Under the pieces are notes generated by a model that had not been told where the DNA came from, did not search any database, and worked only from the letters and a program-made list of their open reading frames with translations. Below, one piece after another: positions 34,438 to 42,849 of a stretch of DNA of 64,000 nt (position 1 is its first letter; the number at the start of each line of letters is the position of its first letter). The stretch covers positions 62,001 to 126,000 of the forward strand of contig NZ_JANKBI010000011.1 of the NCBI RefSeq assembly GCF_024622195.1, in the 5' to 3' direction. Source of the stretch: Murimonas intestini (GTDB lineage: Bacteria > Bacillota > Clostridia > Lachnospirales > Lachnospiraceae). Position numbers and translations under genes: made by a program.

Positions 34438-35181
34438 TCATGCTCCGCCCGGCGACGAAAGCATTAAGCTCTTATAATTTTTATTTCTCACTTCAAATGA
34501 CTGTCCCTGCCTGGTGATATCCGCTACAGTCTCTATCCCGGGTTCATCCTTATACTGCTGTTTAAACTTATGTATCACTGTATAATCACTCCAGCAGTGC
34601 ATTGGAAAGATGATTCCCGCTCCCACGCTCCTCATGAAATATTCTATTCCTCTTGCATAGTGCTGTTCGAGCCTTCCGTCAAGAGGCAGGAATGCCGCGT
34701 CAATCTCACGGCCCTTCAGCTTGTCTGTGTATTCCCGGTATTCCCGGCTCATCTTCTCATTGTCTTCTTCCGGCTCGCCTTCCCATGTCCAGTCATTCAG
34801 ATCTCCTGCATGATAGACTGTATCCATGCCTGCACTTACCAGAAATGCCACCCCTTCATCAGTGGATCTGACAGTCTCAACAATGATCTGGCCTGCTTCC
34901 CTCTTCATATCCGGCCCCATAAATACGGTCCTGTCCATCATTTCATCAGGCACCCTGCCCTTACGTATATCATCTGACAGGATAAATACGGCCTTTGGAA
35001 ACAGCTTCGGCAGATCAAAGATCGCAGGTGAAAAATGATCGCCATGCCTGTGGGATGCAAATACATAAAGAGGCTTTTCCCTGTTCATCGGCGGAAGCGT
35101 GCCCTTAAAGTAATCAAACAGAAGATATACAGAACTGCACTCCACCAGAAATGAGCTGTGATAAATATAGGTTATCTTCAT
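34438..35181 (-). CDS. Metallo-beta-lactamase-fold hydrolase
   Basis: A 247-residue protein of the metal-dependent MBL superfamily (UlaG-like branch). The metal motif is SHRHGDHFS with His44, His46, Asp48 and His49; further likely ligands are VYHAGDLNDWTW and FPMHCWSDY. Such proteins hydrolyse lactones, phosphodiesters or other esters; the substrate here is unknown. No signal peptide. AGGGGAG precedes the ATG, right after a terminator hairpin, so it probably has its own promoter or depends on read-through. Confidence 0.88.
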   Translation of the reverse strand: MKITYIYHSSFLVECSSVYLLFDYFKGTLPPMNREKPLYVFASHRHGDHFSPAIFDLPKLFPKAVFILSDDIRKGRVPDEMMDRTVFMGPDMKREAGQIIVETVRSTDEGVAFLVSAGMDTVYHAGDLNDWTWEGEPEEDNEKMSREYREYTDKLKGREIDAAFLPLDGRLEQHYARGIEYFMRSVGAGIIFPMHCWSDYTVIHKFKQQYKDEPGIETVADITRQGQSFEVRNKNYKSLMLSSPGGA

Positions 35182-35195
35182 TTCGTGTTACTCCC

Positions 35196-35240
35196 CTTAA
35201 AAATTAGCAGCTGCCATATTCCCTGGCGGCCTGCAGCTGC
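35196..35240 (-). terminator. Terminator after tocopherol-cyclase-like gene
   Basis: GCAGCTGC pairs with GCAGCTGC across 18 bases and is followed on the minus strand by TAATTTTTAAG. It ends the FAD/Rieske transcript just before the MBL-fold gene. Confidence 0.75.
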
Positions 35241-35309
35241 GCGATATTTGACTTCCGGCTCTATCCTATCACAGCTTGACCGCCTTTGTCTATCAGGTAT
35301 TTGAATTCT

Positions 35310-36311
35310 TTATCGCAAGTTTCCCCTTTCTCTTCTCTCCGCGCTCGCTTTCTCACTCGTCATGTCGAAAACAGGTTTCCCGTTTGAAGTCAGACGGCAT
35401 CTGACCCGGCATCTGGGCCTCTCCATGATAAACTGAGACATTCTGCCCCACCGGGGAGCTCTCAGGGCAATTCCTCCGCCTTTTTCCCTCCCTGCGGTCT
35501 CCTTACTGCTTTGCCCGGATGTCTCATACATCCTTACCTTAAGCAGCAGGTCCTTCTGCCTGATCCATATCTCATTTCCGTCATTTTTTATGATCCTGGC
35601 CCCTTTGTAGGTAGTTATCCTGTACTCCTCTCCGCCGATCAGTGCTGAAAAGATAATACCTGTAAACGTCCCTGGACTCTTAGTGATCTGACTGTCCTTA
35701 CATAACCTTCCGGCCACAGGATGCCCTGCGAAGCCCGGAAGCGGTATTTCCGCCACTGCCAGCATAAGGCTGTGACCTGCACGTTCCCCCCAGCTGCACT
35801 GCAGCCATGTGTAGGCAGATGGGAATGAAGTGCCCCTGTCTTTTTCTATATATCCTCTGCCCCCGTCAAAATTAACCGTCCTGCCGTTTATATCAAGCTC
35901 GCCTTTAAGCTCATGGGACATGCTCAGTATACCGTGGTAGCACTGCATAAACGGGACTGCCGCAAAGGGACCCATGATATCCTTCTTGGGAGGCTTTACC
36001 TGACTGTATTCTATTTTGCCTTTTACACGCATTCCCTCACACTCAAAATCAACCTCAATGCTGTTAATGGAAAACCTGCTGTTTCCGATATGGCAGTAAA
36101 ATCCGCTTTCCGATGCATAGAATCTGGACGCCGGGTATTCCATGAAGCCTGTTTTTTCATTTACAATGACCTGGAGAGAGGCAGATCTTTCCCCTCTTTC
36201 ATCCACATGAAATGCAGGGATAAAGCACACCGTATCTTCCCCTGACTGATGTTTCAGGTACCATCCCTCAAAGTAACTGCTCTTTTTATTTCTCCCATGA
36301 AATTGTTTCAT
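35310..36311 (-). CDS. Tocopherol-cyclase-like (lipocalin-type) protein
   Basis: A 333-residue protein with the signature YFEGWYLKHQ (from about residue 12) and later MQCYHGILSMSHELKGELDI, GYIEKDRGTSFPSAYTWLQ: the pattern of the tocopherol cyclase-like family, a double beta-barrel found widely in bacteria that make no tocopherol. Function is unknown; binding or cyclisation of a hydrophobic molecule is possible. ATG 36311 is chosen for its AGGAGG site. It overlaps the end of the FAD/Rieske gene by 26 bases, so the two are translationally linked. The C-terminal 60 residues are rich in Arg and Gly. Confidence 0.82.
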   Translation of the reverse strand: MKQFHGRNKKSSYFEGWYLKHQSGEDTVCFIPAFHVDERGERSASLQVIVNEKTGFMEYPASRFYASESGFYCHIGNSRFSINSIEVDFECEGMRVKGKIEYSQVKPPKKDIMGPFAAVPFMQCYHGILSMSHELKGELDINGRTVNFDGGRGYIEKDRGTSFPSAYTWLQCSWGERAGHSLMLAVAEIPLPGFAGHPVAGRLCKDSQITKSPGTFTGIIFSALIGGEEYRITTYKGARIIKNDGNEIWIRQKDLLLKVRMYETSGQSSKETAGREKGGGIALRAPRWGRMSQFIMERPRCRVRCRLTSNGKPVFDMTSEKASAERRERGNLR

Positions 36312-37776
36312 CGCAGATTCCCTCCTGTGCCGGATTATCCAGCAGATTTCCCCTGTAATCAAATCTCGAACCGTGGCATGGGCAGTCCCAGCTCAATTCC
36401 TGCGGATTCCATGTGAGCTGACAGCCCAGATGGGGACACCTGGTAGTCACAAAATGAGGCTCACCGCTTTCATCCTTATATACGCCCACCTTTTCTCCCT
36501 GATACTGAACTACTCCCCCATGTCCGGCAGGTATCTCATCCACCTTTTCCTTTGGCAGAGAAAAATTCTGGGCTATCAGGCTCTTCGCCGAATGAACGCC
36601 CTCTTTAAACATCTCCGGAACTGCCGTGCCAAGCTGGAACCGCTGCGGGCTGAAGACCTCAGCATATGGCACCCCGGCCCCTGTGATCATACCTGTAATG
36701 ACAGTCGCTGCTGCCATAGATGAGGTCATTCCCCATTTCCTAAACCCGGTGGCCACGTACCAGTTGGCAGTCTTGGCAGAATATTTCCCGATATACGGCA
36801 CCTCATCTATTGTCATGCAGTCCTGGGCGGACCAGGCCGTCTTAAGCCGGCAGCCGGGCCAGTAGGAATTCGCCGCTTCCTCCAGGCGTTTGTACTGTCC
36901 TCCTGCTTCATTTTCTCCGGTACGGTGCCCATAACCGCCTAAAAGCAGATAATCCCCATAACCTCGGAATGACAGCGCCCTGCCGTCATAATTCCCCACA
37001 TGGCTGCCAGGACAAGGGTCTACCCCAAGATACATATCCTTCATCCGGGGGCATCCGGTAAATGCCGCCGCATAACTTCTCTCCTGATGCATCCTCATAA
37101 AATAGAAACCCGGAACATTGATAAAAGGGAAGTGAGAAGCGAATATAATATGTTCCGCCTTCACATTCCCATATTTAGTCTCTATGACGCCGCCCTCCAC
37201 ACGCTCCACAGGAGTATTTTCCACAATATCAAGTTCCTCCGAAACTGCCTTTAAAAACTTGAGCGGATGGAATCTGGCCTGATCCTTATACGCTATAGCT
37301 GCCCTCACCTGAAAAGGCAGCTCTGTCTGAAGAGTAAACTTGGCGCCCAGGCCCAGTTTTTCAGCCGCCCTGGTCTCTTCCCATATCTCTTTTTCTTCCA
37401 TTACCGAGTACAGATATGAGGTGCACTCCTCAAAGTCACAGTCAATTTTTTTCTCTTCTATCAGTCTTTTATAATGGCGCAGAGCCTCCTGATTTGCGAA
37501 CGCATATTGCTGGGCTTTCCCCAGTCCCATCTCGCGGATCAGGTTCTCATAGATCAGTCCGTGGGAAACTGTGATCTTGGCCGTAGTTCTCCCCGTCTGC
37601 CCGCTTCCGATCCTGCTGCCTTCTATGACCAGCACATCCATTCCCGCCTGTTTTAAAAAGTAAGCCGTGAGGATCCCTGCAAGGCCGCCTCCTATCACAG
37701 CAGCCTGGACGTTTCTGCCTCCGGAAAGCTGCTCCCGCCCAGGTATCTCAGTTGTCATCTCCCATATAGATTCCAT
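36286..37776 (-). CDS. FAD-dependent oxidoreductase with C-terminal Rieske domain
   Basis: A 496-residue fusion resembling B. subtilis YhfW. The N-terminal DAO-type FAD domain begins AAVIGGGLAGILTAYFLKQA, with GSRIGSGQTGRTTAKIT after it. The C-terminal Rieske [2Fe-2S] domain holds Cys447-x-His449 (CPHLGC) and Cys465-x-x-His468 (CPCHGSRF). It would pass electrons between the cluster and FAD to oxidise an amine or similar substrate, but the substrate is unknown. No signal peptide. It is upstream of, and overlaps, the tocopherol-cyclase-like gene. Confidence 0.92.
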   Translation of the reverse strand: MESIWEMTTEIPGREQLSGGRNVQAAVIGGGLAGILTAYFLKQAGMDVLVIEGSRIGSGQTGRTTAKITVSHGLIYENLIREMGLGKAQQYAFANQEALRHYKRLIEEKKIDCDFEECTSYLYSVMEEKEIWEETRAAEKLGLGAKFTLQTELPFQVRAAIAYKDQARFHPLKFLKAVSEELDIVENTPVERVEGGVIETKYGNVKAEHIIFASHFPFINVPGFYFMRMHQERSYAAAFTGCPRMKDMYLGVDPCPGSHVGNYDGRALSFRGYGDYLLLGGYGHRTGENEAGGQYKRLEEAANSYWPGCRLKTAWSAQDCMTIDEVPYIGKYSAKTANWYVATGFRKWGMTSSMAAATVITGMITGAGVPYAEVFSPQRFQLGTAVPEMFKEGVHSAKSLIAQNFSLPKEKVDEIPAGHGGVVQYQGEKVGVYKDESGEPHFVTTRCPHLGCQLTWNPQELSWDCPCHGSRFDYRGNLLDNPAQEGICDETISWEK

Positions 37777-37820
37777 GGTTCACCTTCTTATCTGTCATAA
37801 TCCGTTATTTCCATCGGAAA

Positions 37821-37868
37821 CTGTTCGATGCCTTCACAGTTACATGCACAGACCTGCTGAATAATTAC
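37821..37868 (+). repeat. Dispersed intergenic repeat, copy E
   Basis: CTGTTCGATGCCTTCACAGT followed by TACATGCACAGACCTGCTGA and ATAATTAC. It joins the two ends of the long copy (38979-39111) without the middle part. It lies between the FAD/Rieske gene and the HTH-Uma2 gene. Confidence 0.7.
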
Positions 37869-37972
37869 TTCAATCGTTACTATTTGTCCGCGGAAATGAA
37901 ACGGCAGTTTTGCTGCCTTTTTAGTATGTATAATTTACGAAATTTTATACAGTTTATTTTATCCTCAGTAAG

Positions 37973-38737
37973 TCAGGACACACTCACGGCCCATTTTGCA
38001 ATCTGCTGAAACTTAAGGGTCAGCTTTCCTTCATAAATATTTACCGGAATATCTGCATCAATGGGATAGATTGCTGGTGAAACCTCACCTTTAAAAAAAT
38101 ATACCAGCACTCTCTTCTTGTAGGGATCTACGATCCAGTATTCATGCACTCCCGCCTGTTCATATTTATACAGTTTTGTAATATAGTCCCTGTGCTTAGT
38201 CCCCGGTGAAATAACCTCAAGGACAAAATCCGGGGCGCCCATTATGTTACGTCTTTCAATCTGGTCCGGATTGCACACAATGATCACATCCGGCTGGATC
38301 ATTGTCTTCTCATCGTTGTCCAGCTGGACGTCTATGGGTGAGATAAAGGGCGTACAGGCTCCGCCCTGCTCCATAATGTAATTTGCTACCTGCCGGTATA
38401 CTTCGCCTGCCATGAGCTGATGAAAGGTTGTGGGTGATGCCATATCATAAAAGTATCCATCGATCAATTCTACCCTCTGTTCATCCGGCAGCGCACGATA
38501 ATCATCTATGGTATATGTGCCGGGCTTCCTCTCTGCTCCATAGGCCGAAGTTTCCCTCACCACCATCGGCTCCGCAAACACCCGCTCAAGCGCAGTGAGA
38601 GTATCATACCTGGGACTCTTCGTCTCACCGTTAAAAATCTTCTGAACCGTCCCAAGCGGCACGCCGGACAGATCCGCGATCTGGGCATATGTATATCCCC
38701 GCTCCTGCTTCAGCTGTTTCATTTCCTGAATCGTCAT
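37973..38737 (-). CDS. HTH domain fused to Uma2-type nuclease-fold domain
   Basis: 254 residues. The first 55 or so form an XRE-type helix-turn-helix (GYTYAQIADLSGVPLGTVQKI). The rest (about 75-250) is a Uma2/DUF820 restriction-endonuclease-like fold: MIQPDVIIV, DFVLEVISPGTKHRD and EYWIVDPYKKRV carry the PD-(D/E)xK-type acidic residues. Uma2 proteins are abundant in cyanobacteria and some Firmicutes; their function is unknown and many may be mobile. An AAAGGAGG site precedes the ATG. No partner antitoxin or methylase is adjacent. Confidence 0.88.
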   Translation of the reverse strand: MTIQEMKQLKQERGYTYAQIADLSGVPLGTVQKIFNGETKSPRYDTLTALERVFAEPMVVRETSAYGAERKPGTYTIDDYRALPDEQRVELIDGYFYDMASPTTFHQLMAGEVYRQVANYIMEQGGACTPFISPIDVQLDNDEKTMIQPDVIIVCNPDQIERRNIMGAPDFVLEVISPGTKHRDYITKLYKYEQAGVHEYWIVDPYKKRVLVYFFKGEVSPAIYPIDADIPVNIYEGKLTLKFQQIAKWAVSVS

Positions 38738-38913
38738 AAAATATTCCTCCTTTTATCCACTTTTGTTATATATATAATACCATTTAAATCACCGTTTGTG
38801 AACCTTATTTTAGTTTTTATTGGATTGTATGCGGTTATTTTTACATTTTTTATTATCATTTTTTATTATTATCCCCGTAATTAAACCGTTTTATATCCAT
38901 GTCTCACAATGCT

Positions 38914-38946
38914 CTAAAAAAACCGTTGCTTATATTAGCAACGGCC
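38914..38946 (-). terminator. Intrinsic terminator in intergenic region
   Basis: GCCGTTGC and GCAACGG form the stem, followed by TTTTTTTAGAG on the minus strand. It probably ends the transcript of the dehydrogenase gene and toxin remnant upstream. Confidence 0.85.
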
Positions 38947-38978
38947 TTACTATTTCTTATTCTAAACATTATTGTAAT

Positions 38979-39111
38979 TGTTCAGTACCTTCACAATTAC
39001 ATATAAAAATCCATTTAAAATCGCCTTCGGCGATGGGATTTTTGCACCCTTGAATCATTTTCTTACGATCTGTGCAGTAAATGCACAGACCTGCTGAATA
39101 GATACACATTA
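38979..39111 (+). repeat. Dispersed intergenic repeat, longest copy F
   Basis: Order of parts: TGTTCAGTACCTTCACAATTAC; TCGCCTTCGGCGA, a small hairpin; GGGATTTTTGCACCCTTGAA; TCTGTGCAGTAAATGCACAGA, a perfect eight-base stem; CCTGCTGAATAGATACACATTA. Other copies carry the start, the end or both. Its last TTA is the stop codon of the toxin remnant on the minus strand. Confidence 0.75.
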
Positions 39112-39246
39112 TTTCATATAACGTTTTAATTCCTCATAAAAATTCTCACGTGTACCTGCCAATATTACAACGACGACTTTATCATCCTCCTCATAAATGC
39201 GATAGGCTATTTCATAGCTTGTCAAGGAAGAAGCGGAAACTCTGTA
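39109..39246 (-). pseudogene. RelE/ParE-type toxin remnant (C-terminal part)
   Basis: A 45-codon open stretch on the minus strand reads YRVSASSLTSYEIAYRIYEE, then DDKVVVVILAGTRENFYEEL and KRYMK before TAA. It matches the second half of RelE/ParE toxins (strand pattern YEIAYRIY, KVVVVILAGTRENFY). Upstream there are stop codons and no start or antitoxin, so the gene has lost its N-terminal half. The remnant ends inside a dispersed repeat. Confidence 0.65.
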
Positions 39247-39311
39247 TCATCATAATTGTTAACTGTTAACTTTCTGAAAGCACAGCGGCCGCCGCCCCAC
39301 TGCGCAGCAAT

Positions 39312-40358
39312 TCACCCTACCCGTATAACCCCCTTCACTATCTCAGCCTTATTCTCAACGCATTCCTCTAACGCCTCCTGGATATCGTCCAGTTCAAAAT
39401 AATTCGTTACTATATTTTGGATATTCACTTTTTTCCCGGCAACCGCTTCTATTGCCAGGGGATATATATTCCTGTAACGAAAAACAGATTTTAGTGTAAG
39501 TTCCTTATCCAGAACTGTCCCTATTGGGAGATTCATCATTCCGCTGGCGCTATAGCCGACAAAGACTATCACCGCTCCCTTCCTGGATGCTTTGATGAGA
39601 CAGGAGGCTGTTATTTCTGAGCCGGCAGTCTCGACCGACAAGTCACACCCTTTTCCCTGGGTCAGCTCTATGATCCGTCTCACGGCATCCTCTTCCTTCC
39701 CGTTGATCACCTGGTCAGCGCCAAGCTCCAGCGCTTTTTGAAGCCTTTTTTCTATTACATCCACCACGAAAACTCTGGATACCCCCATGGCCTTTAATGC
39801 CAGAAGAGACACCAGCCCTATGCAGCCTGCGCCTGTCACCACAGCAGTTTGGCCTATTTTGGCCCCTCCCTGCATAGCCGCATGGAATCCCACAGCCAGA
39901 GGCTCTATCAGCGCTCCTTCAACCGTGCTCATGCCTTCCGGAAGTTTAAAGCACAGGGACGCCTCATGAGTCACATATTCCTGGAATACACCGTCTACAG
40001 GAGGTGTTGCAAAAAATACTACATCTTTACACAAATTGTATTTCCCGGCTTTGCAAAATTCACATTCTCCGCATGTTTTTCCCGGCTCTAATGCCACTCT
40101 GTCTCCGGGCTTCAGGCTTTCTACATCTTTTCCTGTCTCTACCACTATCCCGCTGGCCTCATGCCCCAGCACAAAGGGAGGCTCCACAACAAAATCGCCA
40201 ATCCTGCCAGATTCATAATAGTGCAGGTCTGACCCGCAGATCCCCACATGTTCTATCTTCACAAGCACTTCATTATCTTTTGGCACCGGTATGGCAGCTC
40301 TGCGGATTTCTACTTTCCTTATATCCGTCATGACCGCCTGCTTCATTGTCTTTTCCAT
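39312..40358 (-). CDS. Zinc-dependent polyol dehydrogenase (sorbitol/xylitol type)
   Basis: A 348-residue medium-chain dehydrogenase of the sorbitol dehydrogenase group. Catalytic zinc ligands Cys41 (GICGSDLHYYESG) and His66/Glu67 (LGHEASG); structural zinc cysteines 96, 99, 102 and 110. The Rossmann motif VTGAGCIGLVSLLALKAMG ends in Asp of VVDVIEKR, which favours NAD+. In this locus it follows the GH43 gene by nine bases, so L-iditol, xylitol or arabitol/xylulose interconversion after pentose release is plausible. An AGGAGG-like site precedes the ATG. Confidence 0.9.
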   Translation of the reverse strand: MEKTMKQAVMTDIRKVEIRRAAIPVPKDNEVLVKIEHVGICGSDLHYYESGRIGDFVVEPPFVLGHEASGIVVETGKDVESLKPGDRVALEPGKTCGECEFCKAGKYNLCKDVVFFATPPVDGVFQEYVTHEASLCFKLPEGMSTVEGALIEPLAVGFHAAMQGGAKIGQTAVVTGAGCIGLVSLLALKAMGVSRVFVVDVIEKRLQKALELGADQVINGKEEDAVRRIIELTQGKGCDLSVETAGSEITASCLIKASRKGAVIVFVGYSASGMMNLPIGTVLDKELTLKSVFRYRNIYPLAIEAVAGKKVNIQNIVTNYFELDDIQEALEECVENKAEIVKGVIRVG

Positions 40359-40367
40359 AATATCCTC

Positions 40368-41981
40368 CTATAACCCCTGATATACAAACCAGTCAAAATC
40401 GCCGTAAGCATCTGACTCTTTACCGTTTGAAGTCGCATATGGCCCCAGATATGCACCCGTGAATCCTTCATTTACATCGGAGCTGAGCAGGCTTGCCTCC
40501 ATGTCTTTCTGGAATGGGATCATCTGATTTTCCTTATACCCGTAATAAAACTCATATGTCTCTCCTGTGCAGAATACAGTGAAGTATATCTGCCCGGCTA
40601 TTTTCTGCCGGCATTCCCCGCTATCTTCTGTGTATTTTCTGTCTGTAGCCAGTTCGCGCGCAAGCTCCTTTTTAGAATCCTCCACTTTGTACAGCCTGAT
40701 TACCTGTCTGCCGTCTCTCATACCTGTCACGAAGCTGTAATGATATCTGTCATCCTGCACCAGGCAGATACCGCATTCTTCATTTTCATTCTCCGGCACA
40801 AATTCCATCAGGGTTTTGGCCAAAAAACTCTTATGCTGCTGCCTTCTTCCTATAAATGACGGACAGCATATCTCTTCCATTGTCTCCTTTTTCAGATAAA
40901 GCCTCAGCCAGCCGCTCCTCTTGGAAAGCGAATAAAATGGCTCCCCGGGCGGATGAATAGTATTCCACTGGAAGGACAGCGAGTCCTCTCCAAAAGAGTC
41001 CCAGGAGGGCAGCGGCAGTACCGGGTGTTGCTTTAGATTTGGAAGCCTCTCTTCTATATTTACCATTCCAGTCTCATTATCCGCCATCGGCCAGCCGTCA
41101 GACGCCCAACGCATTGGTATCAGAAAAGTTTCCCTTCCTGTGTTGAAATGAGTCTCCTGGTAGGTACGGATTCCCAGAAGCACCATCCACCACTCTCCAT
41201 TCTGCGTCTCAAACAGGTCACCATGCCCTACTACAGAGACAGGTATATCAAGGGGCATATGCCTGTGGGTGAGGATAGGGTTCCTGGGGCAGGGCTCGTA
41301 TAGGCCCTCTATCTGTTCTGACCTTGCCATCATTACGCTGTGGTTTACAAAGGTCCCTCCCTCAGCCACCATCAGATAATAGTAACCGTCTTTTTTATAA
41401 AGATGAGGCGCCTCGATCCATTTACTTCTGGTGGCTGCACCATCCCAGATGACCGTGCGCTCCCCTTTAAACTGAAAGGTATCTGCATCCAGTTCACACA
41501 GGTAGATACCATGATGCCCCTCATACAGCGCTTCCCCGGTTATGAAATTACCTGTATACCACACTCTGCCGTCATCATCAAAAAATAAACTGGGATCGAT
41601 CCCGTCAGCGCCTTCTATGAATATGGGATCACTCCATGGTCCTTCTGGTGAGTCTGCTGTGATAATAAAGTTATCCCTTCTGGCTTCCCTTCCCTCTGAC
41701 ACAAATGTGTTTATAATGTAAAATTTTCCGCAGTGCCACCGGATTGTGGGCGCCCACAATCCAAGTGAAGTTTCACAATTCTTATAATCCAGCTGTCCCG
41801 GCCTTTCTATTCCATGGCCTGTCTGTTCCCAATGTACAAGATCCCTGCTGTGGAACACAGGAAGGCCCGGAAAGTATACAAAAGATGATGTCACCATATA
41901 GTAGTCCTCTCCAACCCTGCATATGGAAGGATCAGGGTAAAAACCGGGCAGGATGGGGTTGCTGAATGTCCTTTTTTCCAT
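40368..41981 (-). CDS. GH43 family beta-xylosidase/arabinofuranosidase
   Basis: A 537-residue glycoside hydrolase of family 43. The five-bladed propeller (1-320) has NPILPGFYPDPSICRVG with the catalytic-base Asp, EGADGIDPSLFFDDDG, WIEAPHLYKKDGYYYL with the probable acid Glu, and VVGHGDLFETQNGEWW. The C-terminal beta-sandwich (about 340-535) is the accessory domain of XynB-like enzymes that shapes the active site. No signal peptide. It lies downstream of the importer operon, so imported xylo- or arabino-xylo-oligosaccharides are the likely substrates. Confidence 0.93.
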   Translation of the reverse strand: MEKRTFSNPILPGFYPDPSICRVGEDYYMVTSSFVYFPGLPVFHSRDLVHWEQTGHGIERPGQLDYKNCETSLGLWAPTIRWHCGKFYIINTFVSEGREARRDNFIITADSPEGPWSDPIFIEGADGIDPSLFFDDDGRVWYTGNFITGEALYEGHHGIYLCELDADTFQFKGERTVIWDGAATRSKWIEAPHLYKKDGYYYLMVAEGGTFVNHSVMMARSEQIEGLYEPCPRNPILTHRHMPLDIPVSVVGHGDLFETQNGEWWMVLLGIRTYQETHFNTGRETFLIPMRWASDGWPMADNETGMVNIEERLPNLKQHPVLPLPSWDSFGEDSLSFQWNTIHPPGEPFYSLSKRSGWLRLYLKKETMEEICCPSFIGRRQQHKSFLAKTLMEFVPENENEECGICLVQDDRYHYSFVTGMRDGRQVIRLYKVEDSKKELARELATDRKYTEDSGECRQKIAGQIYFTVFCTGETYEFYYGYKENQMIPFQKDMEASLLSSDVNEGFTGAYLGPYATSNGKESDAYGDFDWFVYQGL

Positions 41982-42027
41982 TTTTCTTATGATCTCCTCT
42001 CTGGTATTGGCAGAAGTTTCACTGCCG

Positions 42028-42849
42028 CTATTCTTTTACTGCTCCCATTGTGATCCCGCTTATAAAGGTCTTAGCTGTCAGCATAAATAGAATAAGCAGG
42101 GGGATGATGCCGATACTGAGCGCCGTGATCTTTGCCGCCAAGTCATTCCTGTAGGCAGAATTCAGGTTGATGATCCCAATCGGGACTGTGTATGTATCTG
42201 ATTTATTCAGCACGATCAGCGGTACTAAAAAAGAATTCCAGTTTGTCACGAAATTCATAAGTCCAAGTGAGGCGATCGCCGGTTTAATACATGGAACAGC
42301 TATGGAAAAAAGTATCCTGGGTTCTCCCGCTCCGTCAATTCTGGCGCTCTCCATCAATTCTTTCGGGAAATTGCTGCCTATAAAATTTTTCATCCAGTAC
42401 ACCCCAAAGCCTGTCGCAGCCGGAGGCACAATAAGAGGAAGCAGTGTATTCATCCACCCTATACTCTTCATCTCCACCACAAAAGCCACCAGCCCCAGCT
42501 GCGTTGGGATCATCATTGTCACTAAAACAAATGCAAACAGGAACCTGGCGCCTTTAAACTCGTACATGGCAAATGAAAATCCGCAGAGGGTGCTCACAAA
42601 CAGGGACAGCGCCGTAGCTGACACAGCCACGATAATACTGTTTTTATAATACATTTCAAAATGTGCATTAAATACCGTCTTCAGGTTCTCTATCAGATAG
42701 CTGCCCGGAAGGAATGTTATTCCCTTGTAGATATCCTCTGTATACTGGGTGCTCATGATGATCATGAAGTAGAATGGGAGCAGGCAGATAAGAGCTACAA
42801 GAACCATGATTACAAAAATTATTATATTTTTTACTTTTTGAGTTTTCAT
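42028..42849 (-). CDS. CUT1 sugar ABC transporter permease (MalG type)
   Basis: A 273-residue permease with six helices. The EAA loop is ELMESARIDGAGEPRILFSIAVPCIKP and the C-terminus FISGITMGAVKE is typical. The open frame runs on upstream to 43065, but the proper start is ATG 42849, which overlaps the stop of the preceding permease gene (ATGA) and has GGGAC as a weak site. It lies 46 bases before the GH43 gene. Confidence 0.95.
   Translation of the reverse strand: MKTQKVKNIIIFVIMVLVALICLLPFYFMIIMSTQYTEDIYKGITFLPGSYLIENLKTVFNAHFEMYYKNSIIVAVSATALSLFVSTLCGFSFAMYEFKGARFLFAFVLVTMMIPTQLGLVAFVVEMKSIGWMNTLLPLIVPPAATGFGVYWMKNFIGSNFPKELMESARIDGAGEPRILFSIAVPCIKPAIASLGLMNFVTNWNSFLVPLIVLNKSDTYTVPIGIINLNSAYRNDLAAKITALSIGIIPLLILFMLTAKTFISGITMGAVKE

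Noticed and set aside
38820..39053. Small plus-strand open frame of 77 codons
   Set aside because: It crosses a terminator and the dispersed repeat, has no ribosome binding site and no recognisable product.
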